From the NCBI RefSeq assembly GCF_034347405.1, contig NZ_CP133778.1, positions 5,368,501 to 5,432,500 of the forward strand: a stretch of DNA of 64,000 nucleotides. The letters run 5' to 3'. Of this stretch, positions 50,122-59,524 are shown piece by piece (within the stretch, counting starts at the first letter, position 1; every line of letters starts with the position of its first letter). The notes below the pieces were generated by a model, which was not told the origin of the DNA, did not search any database, and saw only the letters and a list, made by a program, of their open reading frames with translations. The translations under genes and the position numbers were made by a program. Source of the DNA: Pseudomonas sp. CCC3.1 (GTDB taxonomy: Bacteria; Pseudomonadota; Gammaproteobacteria; Pseudomonadales; Pseudomonadaceae).

Positions 50122-51519
50122 TCAAAACGGTAGTTGGAGATCAGGTGCCACACGCTTGAGTTGAGCGTGGAAGACATCCTTGATGCGTTGCAGTTCGGCC
50201 TCGGTATCAGCCTCAAATCGCAGCACCAGCACCGGTGTGGTGTTGGAGGCGCGAACCAGGCCCCAGCCATGTGGATAGTCGACGCGCACGCCGTCAATCG
50301 ACGTCAGCTCGGCGGTCTCACCCCATTGGGCGTCGTGCAGAGCGTCAATGATGCTGAATTTGCTCTCATCCGTCACATCGATATTGATCTCTGGCGTAGA
50401 AATATCGTTCGGGAATGTTTTAAACAGTTCTTCAGCGGTGTCGTGCTGCTTGCTGAGAATCTCCAGCAGGCGTGCAGCGCTGTAAATGCCGTCATCAAAA
50501 CCGAACCAGCGCTCTTTGAAAAAGATATGCCCGCTCATTTCACCGGCCAGCAAGGCGCCGGTTTCTTTCATCTTCTTCTTGATCAACGAATGACCGGTCT
50601 TCCACATCAGCGGGCGGCCGCCGTATTCCTTGATCAACGGCGTCAGGCGGCGGGTGCACTTCACATCGAAGATGATCTCGGCGTCCGGGTTGCGCTCCAG
50701 TACGTCCTGGGCGAACAGCATCAGCAAGCGGTCTGGGAATACCATGGTGCCGGTGTTGGTTACCACGCCTACGCGGTCGCCGTCGCCGTCGAAAGCCAGG
50801 CCCAGGTCGGCGTTGGTTTCTTTGACCTTGGCGATCAGGTCTACCAGGTTTTCAGGTTTGCCCGGATCTGGATGGTGGTTCGGGAAGTTGCCGTCGACCT
50901 CACAGAACAGCGGGATCACTTCACAACCCAGCGCCTCAAGCAGTTGCGGCGCAATCACGCCGGCGGCGCCGTTGCCGCAATCGACCACCACTTTGAGCTT
51001 CTTGCTCAGCTTGATGTCGCCGGTAATTTCATCGGCGTAGCGCGACAAAATATCAACGCGCTCGATGCTGCCTTCGCCCCACGTCAGGTCATTGGTCTTG
51101 AGGCGGGTGTGCAGCGCTTGAATTTGTTCGTTAGCCAGTGTGTCGCCCGCGATCACGATTTTGAAACCGTTGTAGTTCGACGGGTTATGGCTGCCGGTGA
51201 GCATCACGCCCGACTTGCCTTTCAAAACGTTGGCCGCGTAATACAGTGCAGGCGTGGGCACCAGGCCCACATCGCTAACCTGGCAACCGCTGTCGGCAAC
51301 GCCCTGGATCAAGCGCTCAACCAGCGCGGGGCCAGACAAACGGCCGTCGCGGCCCACCGATACATGGGGCTCGCCCTTGGCCAGGCTCTCGGAGCCAATG
51401 GCGCGGCCAATCCAGTAAGCGGTTTCAGCGGTCAAGGTTTCCGGTACAACGCCGCGAATGTCATAGGCGCGAAAAATGGTGTCAGGGAATTTGGGTGCGA
51501 CCGAAACTGGGCTGCTCAT
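50122..51519 (-). CDS. algC: Phosphomannomutase/phosphoglucomutase AlgC
   Basis: This 465-residue enzyme interconverts hexose 1- and 6-phosphates for alginate, LPS and other polysaccharides. The phosphoserine loop is TGSHNPSNYNG (Ser about 110), the metal loop is DGDGDR near 245 and the sugar loop is GEMSGHIFFKERW. The N-terminus MSSPVSVAPKFPDTIFRAYDIRG matches P. aeruginosa AlgC. The 301-base gap before dut (51520-51820) shows only a hairpin and no ORF. Confidence 0.96.
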   Translation of the reverse strand: MSSPVSVAPKFPDTIFRAYDIRGVVPETLTAETAYWIGRAIGSESLAKGEPHVSVGRDGRLSGPALVERLIQGVADSGCQVSDVGLVPTPALYYAANVLKGKSGVMLTGSHNPSNYNGFKIVIAGDTLANEQIQALHTRLKTNDLTWGEGSIERVDILSRYADEITGDIKLSKKLKVVVDCGNGAAGVIAPQLLEALGCEVIPLFCEVDGNFPNHHPDPGKPENLVDLIAKVKETNADLGLAFDGDGDRVGVVTNTGTMVFPDRLLMLFAQDVLERNPDAEIIFDVKCTRRLTPLIKEYGGRPLMWKTGHSLIKKKMKETGALLAGEMSGHIFFKERWFGFDDGIYSAARLLEILSKQHDTAEELFKTFPNDISTPEINIDVTDESKFSIIDALHDAQWGETAELTSIDGVRVDYPHGWGLVRASNTTPVLVLRFEADTEAELQRIKDVFHAQLKRVAPDLQLPF

Positions 51520-51786
51520 TACAGGGGGGACTCCACTCTCAAGGATTTTGGGGACGGGCTGATGCGGTCACGCACACGAAAATTGACCAGGGCCTGCGGC
51601 AAACAATCACCGATTGAGGGGCTGCGGTCGAGTACATGTTGAGCGTTTGGACGGTGTTTAGACACGCGAGTTCGCGAGGCCAAATGGCATCAGCGAACGT
51701 ACGGCACAAGGCCGCTATCGGTTTAGACGAACAAAGGGGTCGAAACATTTGCGCGAGCTTCATCCTGAATTACCACGCCAACGGTT

Positions 51787-51811
51787 CAGGTCAGGCAGGG
51801 CGCCTGACCTG
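51787..51811 (-). terminator. Hairpin after dut
   Basis: CAGGTCAGGC (51787-51796) and GCCTGACCTG (51802-51811) form a perfect 10-bp stem with a 5-base loop, starting 10 bases after the dut stop. No T run follows in the leftward transcript, so it may be a 3'-end stabiliser rather than an intrinsic terminator. Confidence 0.55.
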
Positions 51812-51820
51812 TGCTGCCAA

Positions 51821-52276
51821 TCAGAGGCTGCCTGAGTGACCGAAACCACCAGCGCCACGCTGGCTTTCGTCGAACTCTTCAACCAGCTCAAAGTGCGCCT
51901 GCACCACCGGCACCAGCACTAGTTGAGCGATACGCTCGCCGATGGTGATGTTGAATGCAGTTTGGCCACGGTTCCAGCACGACACCATCAACTCGCCCTG
52001 GTAATCGGAGTCGATCAGGCCGACCAGATTGCCCAGCACGATCCCGTGCTTGTGGCCCAGACCCGAGCGCGGCAGGATCAGCGCGGCAAGGCCCGGATCG
52101 CCGATGTACACCGACAGGCCGGTCGGGATCAGCACCGTTTGGCCTGGCTCAAGAATGGTGTCTTCTTTAAGCATGGCGCGCAGGTCAAGACCCGCGGAGC
52201 CGGGTGTGGCGTATTGCGGCAGCGGGAATTCGCTGCCAATGCGTGGATCAAGGATTTTGGCTTGCAAAGCGTGCAT
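51821..52276 (-). CDS. dut: Deoxyuridine triphosphatase
   Basis: This 151-residue trimeric dUTPase removes dUTP and makes dUMP. Motifs include AGLDLRAM, LPRSGLGHKHGIVLGNLVGLIDSDYQGEL and the C-terminal RGAGGFGHSGS. It lies after coaBC with five bases between stop and start, so it is in the coaBC-dut transcript. Confidence 0.96.
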   Translation of the reverse strand: MHALQAKILDPRIGSEFPLPQYATPGSAGLDLRAMLKEDTILEPGQTVLIPTGLSVYIGDPGLAALILPRSGLGHKHGIVLGNLVGLIDSDYQGELMVSCWNRGQTAFNITIGERIAQLVLVPVVQAHFELVEEFDESQRGAGGFGHSGSL

Positions 52277-52281
52277 ACGAG

Positions 52282-53490
52282 TTAAACCTGGTTCAGACGT
52301 TCGGCGATAAAAGTGATCAGCTGGCGGGCAATCTTGCCCTTGCTGGTCTGGGCAAATACGGTGGCGTGCAAGTCGCGGTCAATCACGCTGCAGGCGTTCT
52401 CTTCGCTGTTGAAGCCGATGCTGGGGTTAGCCACATCGTTGGCCACAATCAGGTCGAGGTTTTTGTCTTTAAGCTTGCGTGCCGCGTAATCGAGCAAGTG
52501 CTCGGTCTCTGCGGCAAAGCCGACACTAAATGGACGGTCCGGGCGCGTTGCAATGGTGGCCAGAATGTCTGGGTTGCGGACCATTTGCAGCAACAAGCCG
52601 TCGCCCTTGGTCGGGTCTTTCTTGAGTTTCTGTGGCGCAACGACTTCCGGGCGGTAGTCCGCAACCGCTGCCGAGGCAATAAAGATGTCGCACGGGATCG
52701 CCGCTTCACACGCGGCGAGCATGTCGCGGGCGCTGACCACGTCGATACGGCTTACGCGGTCTGGCGTGGGCAAATGCACGGGGCCGGTAATCAACGTCAC
52801 GCGGGCGCCCGCCTCAACCGCTGCTTCGGCCAGGGCAAAGCCCATTTTTCCGGAGCTGTGGTTGGTGATGTAGCGCACCGGGTCGATGTTTTCCTGGGTC
52901 GGGCCCGCCGTGATCAGCACGTGCTTGCCAGTCAGCGCCAGGTGCTGGAAGCACTCGGCCGCGCAATGCACCAAATCATCGGCTTCAAGCATGCGGCCAA
53001 AGCCCACGTCGCCACAGGCCTGGCTGCCGGAGGCTGGGCCAAACACCTTGAGGCCGCGGCTCTGGAGCAGTTGAGTGTTGGCTTGAGTGGCCGGGTCGCG
53101 CCACATGGCCTGGTTCATGGCGGGCGCAATGGCAACCGTCGCGTCTGTGGCCAGCACCAGCGTGGTCAGCAAATCATTGGCCAGGCCTTGCGCCAGGCGG
53201 GCGATCAAGTCAGCGGTCGCAGGGGCAATCAGCACCAGGTCGGCCCACTTGGCCAGCTCAATGTGGCCCATGGCCGCTTCGGCTGCCGGGTCGAGCAAAT
53301 CCAGATGAACGGGGTGCCCGGACAAGGCTTGCATGGTCAGAGGGGTGATGAACTCACTGCCGCCCCGAGTCATCACAACGCGTACTTCAGCGCCTTGGTC
53401 CAGCAGGCGGCGAACCAGCTCTGCACTCTTGTAAGCAGCAATGCCGCCGCCGACGCCCAAAACAATGCGTTTTCGATACAGCCGCTGCAT
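52282..53490 (-). CDS. coaBC: Bifunctional phosphopantothenoylcysteine decarboxylase/synthetase
   Basis: This 402-residue enzyme performs two steps of coenzyme A synthesis. The flavin-dependent CoaC domain (1-185) begins MQRLYRKRIVLGVGGGIAAYKSAEL and holds PAMNQAMW; the CoaB domain follows with ITAGPTQENIDPVRYITNHSSGKMG. The ATG at 53490 is chosen for AAGGCAGGCC upstream. It is divergent from radC. Confidence 0.95.
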   Translation of the reverse strand: MQRLYRKRIVLGVGGGIAAYKSAELVRRLLDQGAEVRVVMTRGGSEFITPLTMQALSGHPVHLDLLDPAAEAAMGHIELAKWADLVLIAPATADLIARLAQGLANDLLTTLVLATDATVAIAPAMNQAMWRDPATQANTQLLQSRGLKVFGPASGSQACGDVGFGRMLEADDLVHCAAECFQHLALTGKHVLITAGPTQENIDPVRYITNHSSGKMGFALAEAAVEAGARVTLITGPVHLPTPDRVSRIDVVSARDMLAACEAAIPCDIFIASAAVADYRPEVVAPQKLKKDPTKGDGLLLQMVRNPDILATIATRPDRPFSVGFAAETEHLLDYAARKLKDKNLDLIVANDVANPSIGFNSEENACSVIDRDLHATVFAQTSKGKIARQLITFIAERLNQV

Positions 53491-53612
53491 AGGCCTGCCT
53501 TCTAGTTCGATGATGACTGCGCGGAAAATGGCCAAATGCCACGCAAAAATGATGGGCTAAGATAACACAGCGCTTGCTACGGAACAGCGGCGCACCCACA
53601 CACGGAGGTGTT

Positions 53613-54287
53613 ATGAGTATCAGAGATTGGCCCGCGGCCGAGCGCCCGCGCGAGAAACTTTTAGAGCATGGATCGGCCAGTCTTTCAGACGCTGAGTTGC
53701 TGGCGATCTTCCTGCGCACTGGGGTTTCAGGCAAGAGTGCCGTCGATTTGGCGCGGCATTTACTCACCGAGTTCGGCAGTTTACGTGCCTTGCTGGAGGC
53801 TGATCTGGGGGCGTTCTGTCGCCAGCTCGGGCTTGGCCCCGCCAAGTTCACCCAACTGCAAGCGGTGCTGGAAATGGGGCGTCGTCACTTGGCCGAACGT
53901 TTGCGTCGAGACTCTGCGCTAGAGAGCCCGCAGGCAGTTCGCGACTATTTGAAATCGCTGCTGCGCCACGAGCCGCACGAGGTGTTTGGTTGTCTGTTTA
54001 TGGACTCCAAACATCGAATGCTGGCCTTTGAAGTGTTGTTCCGGGGCTCTATCGACAGCGCCAGTGTTTACCCTCGACAAGTGGTCAAGCGCGCCCTTGC
54101 GCACAACGCCGCCGCAGTGATTTTTTGCCACAACCACCCGTCGGGCATCACCGAGCCCAGCCAGGCTGATCGCACCCTGACCCAGCGCCTCACCGAGGCG
54201 CTGGATTTGATAGAAGTGCGTGCGCTGGACCACTTTATCGTCGGTGATGGCGAACCGCTGTCAATGGTCGAATATGGCTGGATGTGA
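53613..54287 (+). CDS. radC: RadC family JAB-domain protein
   Basis: This 224-residue protein has an N-terminal helix-hairpin-helix-like region and a C-terminal JAMM metalloprotease-like domain with FCHNHPSG and a downstream Asp in EPSQAD. Its original radiation-repair role has been withdrawn for E. coli, and its biochemical role remains unclear. GGAGG lies six bases before the ATG. It converges with the peptide-binding protein gene and is divergent from coaBC. Confidence 0.93.
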   Translation: MSIRDWPAAERPREKLLEHGSASLSDAELLAIFLRTGVSGKSAVDLARHLLTEFGSLRALLEADLGAFCRQLGLGPAKFTQLQAVLEMGRRHLAERLRRDSALESPQAVRDYLKSLLRHEPHEVFGCLFMDSKHRMLAFEVLFRGSIDSASVYPRQVVKRALAHNAAAVIFCHNHPSGITEPSQADRTLTQRLTEALDLIEVRALDHFIVGDGEPLSMVEYGWM

Positions 54288-54290
54288 CGT

Positions 54291-55877
54291 TTAAGGCTTA
54301 ACACTGACCGTCGAAAAGTCCTGACGTCCAAACGGACTCACCTGATAACCCTGTACGTCTTTGCGGGTCAATGCGTAGGCCGTTGGGTGAGCCAGAGGCA
54401 GCCACAGCGCCTGTTCCTGAATCAACGCCTGAGCTTTTTGATACAGCGCGCTGCGTTTGTTTTGCTCGGTGATGGTTTTGCCTTGGCTGATCAGGCTATC
54501 GAGGGGCTTGTCGCAGTAACGTGCAAAGTTGGTCCCGGATTTCACTGCCGCGCACGAAAACTGCGGGGTGAGGAAGTTATCCGGGTCGCCGTTATCCCCT
54601 GCCCAACCCATAAACAACAGATCGTGCTCGCCCGCTTTGGCGCGACGAATCAGTTCGCCCCACTCAATCACCCGAATATCGGCCTGTACCCCGATTTTCG
54701 CCAGGTCGGCTTGCAGCAATTGCGCGCCCAGGCTTGGATTGGGGTTCAGTACGCTGCCTGTGGGTCGCGTCCAAATGGTGGTTTTAAAGCCGTCTTTGAG
54801 GCCAGCCTTGGTCAACAGTTCGCGGGCCTTTTGCGGGTCGTGGGCATAGACAGGCAAGTCTTTGGCGTAACCCCAGGTTTTGTCCGGGTAAATGCTGTTG
54901 GCGGGCTGTGCTTTGTTTTCAAACACGGCCTTGAGGTAAGTGTCTTTATCAAAGGCCAGATTGATCGCCTGACGCACCTCGGGCTTGTCCAGCGGCGGAT
55001 GCTGAGAGTTGATCGCCACAAACGCGGTCATAAAAGCCGGGGTTTGAGCAACCGTCAGCGTTGGGTACTTGAGGGCCGCATCGACGTCCAGCGGCTTGGG
55101 CGAAAGCGCGATCTGGCATTCGTTGCGACGCAGCTTTTGCAGGCGCACGTTGGCATCCGGGGTGATGGCGAAAATCAGTCCGTCAACGTTCGGCTTGCCC
55201 GCGAAGTAATCCGGGTTGGCCTTGTAGCGCACCACGGCGTCCTTCTGGTAACGGGTGAACACAAAGGGTCCAGTGCCGATCGGTTGGCTGTTCATCAGCT
55301 CGGGTGTGCCGGCCTTGAGCAGTTTGTCGGCATATTCAGCTGAATAGATCGACGCAAAACCCATGCTCAGCGCAGGCAGGAACGTTGAGTCCGGGTGGCT
55401 GAGGGTAAAACGCACGGTCAGCGGGTCGGGGGTTTCGATTTTTTTGACCAGATCGGGCAGTTGCAGAGACTGCGCATGCGGGAAGCCGCTTTGCGCAACC
55501 TTGTGCCACGGGTTGGCCGGGTCAAGCATGCGCTCGAAGCTGAAACGCACGTCATCGGCGTTCAATTCACGGCTGGGCGTGAAGTACGGGGTACTGTGAA
55601 ACTTAACCCCGGGGCGCAATTTGAAATCGTACACAAGGCCGTCAGGTGACACTGACCAGCTTTGCGCCAGGCTTGGTACAAGCTTGGCGGTCTGGGCGTC
55701 AAAGTTCACCAGGCGGTTCATCAGTACGTCAGCCGAGGCATTAGTGGTGGTGAGCGAGTTGTACTGCACTACATCGAACCCTTCAGGGCTTGCCTCGGTG
55801 CAAACACTCAAGGTGGCCGCTTGAACCAGCGGGCTCAGGCACAGGGTGAGCAAAAAGGGGGCAGCAGCGAGGCGCAT
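54291..55877 (-). CDS. Peptide/solute ABC substrate-binding protein (family 5)
   Basis: This 528-residue protein is a DppA/OppA-type family 5 binding protein exported to the periplasm. A signal peptide covers residues 1-20 (MRLAAAPFLLTLCLSPLVQA); EASPEGFDVVQYNSLTT and LADDVRFSFERMLDP-like motifs are in place. The start at 55877 is chosen for AAAGGAAA upstream. No permease or ATPase gene is adjacent, so it must use a transporter encoded elsewhere. It matches PA5317. It was left without a gene symbol because the ligand is uncertain. Confidence 0.9.
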   Translation of the reverse strand: MRLAAAPFLLTLCLSPLVQAATLSVCTEASPEGFDVVQYNSLTTTNASADVLMNRLVNFDAQTAKLVPSLAQSWSVSPDGLVYDFKLRPGVKFHSTPYFTPSRELNADDVRFSFERMLDPANPWHKVAQSGFPHAQSLQLPDLVKKIETPDPLTVRFTLSHPDSTFLPALSMGFASIYSAEYADKLLKAGTPELMNSQPIGTGPFVFTRYQKDAVVRYKANPDYFAGKPNVDGLIFAITPDANVRLQKLRRNECQIALSPKPLDVDAALKYPTLTVAQTPAFMTAFVAINSQHPPLDKPEVRQAINLAFDKDTYLKAVFENKAQPANSIYPDKTWGYAKDLPVYAHDPQKARELLTKAGLKDGFKTTIWTRPTGSVLNPNPSLGAQLLQADLAKIGVQADIRVIEWGELIRRAKAGEHDLLFMGWAGDNGDPDNFLTPQFSCAAVKSGTNFARYCDKPLDSLISQGKTITEQNKRSALYQKAQALIQEQALWLPLAHPTAYALTRKDVQGYQVSPFGRQDFSTVSVKP

Positions 55878-55986
55878 ATTCTGTTTCCTTTGCAAGTCGT
55901 TGGCCCATCTGCAAGTGCAGTCTGGAAAAGTCTTACCCTAGTGATCTGCTAGCCAAATGACTACTTTTTAATAGCACTAAACAGCC

Positions 55987-56096
55987 TGTAGTCGCTGCCG
56001 AAGGCTGCGAAGGGTTGCGTAGCTGCCCGTTTTTTGAAGCCTTTGTGGTCATTTAAAGGTCCTGCGGCCCTTATCGCAGCCTGCGGCAGCGGCTAC
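55987..56096. repeat. REP doublet (GTAGTCGCTGCCGA family) and rpmB leader gap
   Basis: GTAGTCGCTGCCGAAGGCTGCGA at 55987 and its inverted copy TCGCAGCCTGCGGCAGCGGCTAC ending at 56096 form an imperfect doublet. It lies in the 535-base gap before rpmB (55878-56412). From about 56130 that gap holds the rpmB promoter (TAGAAT near 56193) and a long untranslated leader with a CCAACCC/GGGTTGG hairpin; no ORF is seen. Confidence 0.8.
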
Positions 56097-56412
56097 AAGG
56101 ATGAGTAGATTGATCAAAATTGACCTGAAACCTTTCATCTCGCGACGAGCGGTTGCAACCCATCGGGCATAGGCTTTCACGCGGTTTGTCGCTAGAATGC
56201 CGCCTTTATTAATCAAGGCAAACCACACTGCTTGTTGTTGCGCTTTAGTCTTTCTGGTATAAAGCAGCGCTCTTTTCTAGGGGCCCGGTTCCTTCGTTTG
56301 TAGGTGTAGCCGGTAAGACCCTTAAAGAAACGCGGCGCCTAGCGCCAAATGACTGAGAGATTAAGCGGCCAACCCATGCCGGGTTGGGCATGTGGTTTTA
56401 GAGGGCTGAGGC

Positions 56413-56646
56413 ATGTCGAGAGTCTGTCAAGTTACCGGTAAGGGTCCGGTGACTGGGAATAACATTTCCCACGCAAATAACAAAACCCGTCGTCGTTTCC
56501 TGCCGAACCTGCAGCATCACCGCTTCTGGGTTGAAGAAGAGAAACGTTTCGTGCGTCTGCGCGTATCTGCCAAAGGCATGCGTATTATCGACAAGCGTGG
56601 CATTACTGTCGTGCTGGCCGAAATCCGTCGCGCTGGCAAGATCTAA
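56413..56646 (+). CDS. rpmB: 50S ribosomal protein L28
   Basis: This 77-residue protein has the typical MSRVCQVTGKGPVTGNNISHANNKTRRRF start and RVSAKGMRIIDKRG. It is followed after 11 bases by rpmG, the usual two-gene operon. The long upstream leader with a strong hairpin may mediate autoregulation; this is not proven. Confidence 0.98.
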   Translation: MSRVCQVTGKGPVTGNNISHANNKTRRRFLPNLQHHRFWVEEEKRFVRLRVSAKGMRIIDKRGITVVLAEIRRAGKI

Positions 56647-56657
56647 GGGAGCTAATC

Positions 56658-56813
56658 ATGCGTGAATTGATCCGTTTGGTGTCGAGCGCTGGTACAGGCC
56701 ATTTCTACACCACAGATAAGAACAAGCGCACCACTCCGGACAAAATCGAAATCAAAAAATTCGATCCGCGGGTTCGCAAGCACGTTATCTACAAAGAAGC
56801 CAAAATCAAGTAA
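56658..56813 (+). CDS. rpmG: 50S ribosomal protein L33
   Basis: This short gene encodes 51 residues starting MRELIRLVSSAGTGHFY and ending KEAKIK. It has no cysteines, so it is the zinc-independent (C-minus) form of L33. GGGAG lies seven bases before the ATG. It is second in the rpmB-rpmG operon and ends just before a strong terminator. Confidence 0.98.
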   Translation: MRELIRLVSSAGTGHFYTTDKNKRTTPDKIEIKKFDPRVRKHVIYKEAKIK

Positions 56814-56829
56814 TTGGTTTTTCTTCTAC

Positions 56830-56865
56830 AAAAAAGGCCCGCATCTCACGATACGGGCCTTTTTT
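56830..56865. terminator. Terminator after rpmG
   Basis: AAAAAAGGCCCG and CGGGCCTTTTT pair around a loop with ATCTCACGAT. The T run follows for the rightward transcript and the A run serves the convergent 56892 gene. Confidence 0.93.
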
Positions 56866-56891
56866 GTTGCTTTTGAAACAGCTGTTGTTGC

Positions 56892-57188
56892 TTAACCGCA
56901 GATCTGGCGGACCAAAGTGTTGTCTTTATCAGCCAGCACTCGCAGGCGGTAAGCATTGAACTCTTTGGTGAACGCCTCGCCTGGGCGCTCTACACGAGCT
57001 TCTTTGGCGCCGTAGCTGGTGCGTAAAAGCTCTACAAGCTCTGGCGTCACAACGGGGGCTACCACGTAGTTGAGCGCCAGATTGGTATTGCACTTGCCGT
57101 CTTCGCTCGCCATGGCTGGCAGTGACGCAGTACCCAACACAACGCCAGTCGCCAACAGAACACCCTTTAAAACGTTAAAACCAGACAT
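56892..57188 (-). CDS. Small secreted hypothetical protein
   Basis: This 98-residue protein has a signal peptide (about residues 1-28, hydrophobic core LLATGVVLGTASL, cleavage after AMA). The mature part has two cysteines (CNTN and the C-terminal QICG) that may pair, and charged middle residues. AAGGAAG precedes the ATG at 57188. By position it resembles PA5314. I recognise no domain. It shares the rpmG terminator. Confidence 0.7.
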   Translation of the reverse strand: MSGFNVLKGVLLATGVVLGTASLPAMASEDGKCNTNLALNYVVAPVVTPELVELLRTSYGAKEARVERPGEAFTKEFNAYRLRVLADKDNTLVRQICG

Positions 57189-57347
57189 GAATCTTCCTTC
57201 TTGATGATGTGTGACGGGTGAAATCACCGGTCAGCGCCTGCTCATTCCGTGAGCAGCTTTCGCTTCCAAAGAGTGGCCCCGATTGATCGAGGTGCTCGGA
57301 CTCAGCTGTTTCAGGATTTGTGCGCAAGCTGTGCGCAGCCCGCAACT

Positions 57348-57374
57348 AAAAAAGCCCCGCCACACAATGGGGGC
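57348..57374 (-). terminator. Terminator after the cupin gene
   Basis: On the leftward strand GCCCCC and GGGGC form the stem of a hairpin followed by a run of six T. It lies 31 bases past the cupin stop codon. Confidence 0.8.
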
Positions 57375-57404
57375 AGAGCTCTTAAACCGTCTAAATCAGT
57401 CTGT

Positions 57405-57767
57405 TCAGGCTTTCTGTTCAAACGCCACGTACATTTTCCGGCAAGGTTCCAGCACTTCCCACGTACCTTTGAAACCGGCCGGGATGACAAAGCGATCGCC
57501 AGCTCGCAGGGTCTTGGCGTTACCTTCTCTGTCACGTAAAACCGAAACCCCCTGCAAGATCTCGCAGTACTCGTGCTCGGTGAAATTCACATTCCACAGG
57601 CCAACCTCGCTTTCCCACATGCCGGCGTTCAATTGCCCACATGGGCTGGCGTAATGGTTGTGCAGAACTTGCTCGGGATTCCCCTTCAGGACCTTTTCCG
57701 GGGTCAGATGGTAGCGTTCAGCCTGGGTGTTGGCGGTGCTGAAGTCGACGACGTTTTCGATGCTCAT
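57405..57767 (-). CDS. Cupin domain protein (EutQ/DUF861-like)
   Basis: This 120-residue single cupin has WNVNFTEHEYCEILQGVSVL in the first cupin motif (a His in the usual metal region) and GDRFVIPAGFKGTWEVLEPCRKMYV in the second. This is the DUF861/EutQ-like type. RBS GGGGGGAT precedes the ATG at 57767. It is divergent from the KauB gene; in recalled PAO1 order an aminotransferase gene (PA5313) occupies this spot. A metabolic link with the aldehyde dehydrogenase is possible but unproven. Confidence 0.8.
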   Translation of the reverse strand: MSIENVVDFSTANTQAERYHLTPEKVLKGNPEQVLHNHYASPCGQLNAGMWESEVGLWNVNFTEHEYCEILQGVSVLRDREGNAKTLRAGDRFVIPAGFKGTWEVLEPCRKMYVAFEQKA

Positions 57768-58009
57768 TGTTTTTATCCCCCCGAAATTGCAGCGTGAGTG
57801 GCCAGAAAAGCCAAAGTCTATGTTTATTAAAACGAACAAGCCATGCCGTTTGCGACCTCAGTGTCAAATATATTGAAAGTCCCTGGGCCACTGGTTTAGG
57901 GTGGCGCATGCCTCGTGCCGATCACTCTAGAGGATTGGACAGCATTCCTGACACGCCCCGCTAAAAATGCCGTGGCGAATGTATTTCAACAAAATAGGAG
58001 GACACTCGA

Positions 58010-59503
58010 ATGACCACCCTGACGCGTGCTGACTGGGAACAACGGGCCCAACAGCTGAAAATCGAAGGCCGCGCCTACATCAACGGTGAATACACCGACG
58101 CGGTCTCCAATGAAACATTCGAGTGCCTCAGCCCGGTCGATGGCCGCTTGCTGGGCAAGGTTGCCAGTTGCGATGCCGCGGACGCCCAGCGTGCCGTCGA
58201 AAATGCGCGCGCGACCTTCGAATCAGGTATCTGGTCGCGCCTGGCTCCGGCCAAGCGTAAAGCCGCCATGATCCGCTTTGCCGGTTTGCTCAAGCAAAAC
58301 GCCGAAGAGCTGGCCCTGCTTGAAACCCTGGACATGGGCAAGCCAATCAGCGACTCCCTGCACATCGACGTGCCGGGTGCCGCCGGTGCCCTGAGCTGGA
58401 GCGGCGAGGCCATCGACAAGATTTACGATGAAGTCGCAGCCACCCCGCACGACCAACTGGGTCTGGTGACCCGTGAAGCGGTCGGCGTAGTGGCTGCCAT
58501 TGTGCCGTGGAACTTCCCGTTGATGATGGCCTGCTGGAAACTGGGTCCTGCGCTGTCGACCGGTAACTCGGTCATCCTCAAGCCGTCCGAAAAATCCCCG
58601 CTGACTGCCATCCGCATCGCTGCGCTGGCGGTTGAAGCCGGCATTCCAGCAGGCGTGTTGAACGTGCTGCCGGGCTATGGCCACACCGTTGGCAAGGCTC
58701 TGGCCTTGCACATGGACGTCGACACGCTGGTGTTCACCGGGTCGACCAAAATCGCCAAGCAATTGATGATTTACTCCGGCGAATCCAACATGAAGCGCAT
58801 CTGGCTCGAAGCCGGTGGCAAAAGCCCGAACATCGTCTTCGCCGATGCTCCAGACCTGCAAGCGGCTGCCGAATCGGCTGCCAGCGCCATCGCCTTCAAC
58901 CAGGGCGAAGTCTGCACCGCAGGTTCGCGTCTGTTGGTCGAGCGTTCGATCAAAGACGCATTCTTGCCGCTGGTCATCGCGGCTCTCAAAGACTGGAAGC
59001 CTGGCAACCCGCTGGACCCTTCCACCACCGTGGGCGCCTTGGTCGACACGCAGCAAATGAACAACGTGCTGTCGTACATCAAGTCGGGTCACAGCGAAGG
59101 CGCAAAACTGGTCGCTGGCGGGAATCAAATCCTGCAGGAAACTGGCGGCACCTACGTTGAGCCGACCATTTTCGACGGCGTCAGCAATGCCATGAAAATC
59201 GCCCAGGAAGAAATCTTCGGCCCAGTGCTGTCGGTAATTGCCTTCGACACCGCTGCCGAAGCGATCCAGATTGCCAACGACACGCCGTACGGCTTGGCTG
59301 CTGCGGTCTGGACCGCAGATATTTCCAAGGCACACCTGACCGCCAAAGCCCTGCGCGCTGGCAGCGTTTGGATCAACCAATACGATGGCGGTGACATGAC
59401 CGCTCCGTTTGGTGGCTTCAAGCAGTCGGGTAACGGTCGTGACAAGTCGCTGCACGCCTTTGACAAGTACACCGAGCTGAAATCCACCTGGATCAAGCTG
59501 TAA
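58010..59503 (+). CDS. kauB: Gamma-aminobutyraldehyde/4-guanidinobutyraldehyde dehydrogenase (KauB/PauC)
   Basis: This 497-residue NAD(P)+-dependent aldehyde dehydrogenase has the Glu motif LEAGGKSPNIV and catalytic Cys in FNQGEVCTAGSRL near residue 303, with VTFTGSTKIAK-like LVFTGSTK earlier. Sequence and position match PauC/KauB (PA5312), which oxidises aminoaldehydes from putrescine and arginine catabolism. AGGAGG precedes the ATG. PauR, whose probable gene is at 20136, represses this class of genes. The name rests on synteny and general similarity. Confidence 0.88.
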   Translation: MTTLTRADWEQRAQQLKIEGRAYINGEYTDAVSNETFECLSPVDGRLLGKVASCDAADAQRAVENARATFESGIWSRLAPAKRKAAMIRFAGLLKQNAEELALLETLDMGKPISDSLHIDVPGAAGALSWSGEAIDKIYDEVAATPHDQLGLVTREAVGVVAAIVPWNFPLMMACWKLGPALSTGNSVILKPSEKSPLTAIRIAALAVEAGIPAGVLNVLPGYGHTVGKALALHMDVDTLVFTGSTKIAKQLMIYSGESNMKRIWLEAGGKSPNIVFADAPDLQAAAESAASAIAFNQGEVCTAGSRLLVERSIKDAFLPLVIAALKDWKPGNPLDPSTTVGALVDTQQMNNVLSYIKSGHSEGAKLVAGGNQILQETGGTYVEPTIFDGVSNAMKIAQEEIFGPVLSVIAFDTAAEAIQIANDTPYGLAAAVWTADISKAHLTAKALRAGSVWINQYDGGDMTAPFGGFKQSGNGRDKSLHAFDKYTELKSTWIKL

Positions 59504-59524
59504 CACCCTAAACGCAACACCCTT

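Noticed and set aside
50134..51642. 502-residue ORF antisense to algC
   Set aside because: Shadow of the AlgC reading frame, with no RBS or recognisable motif.
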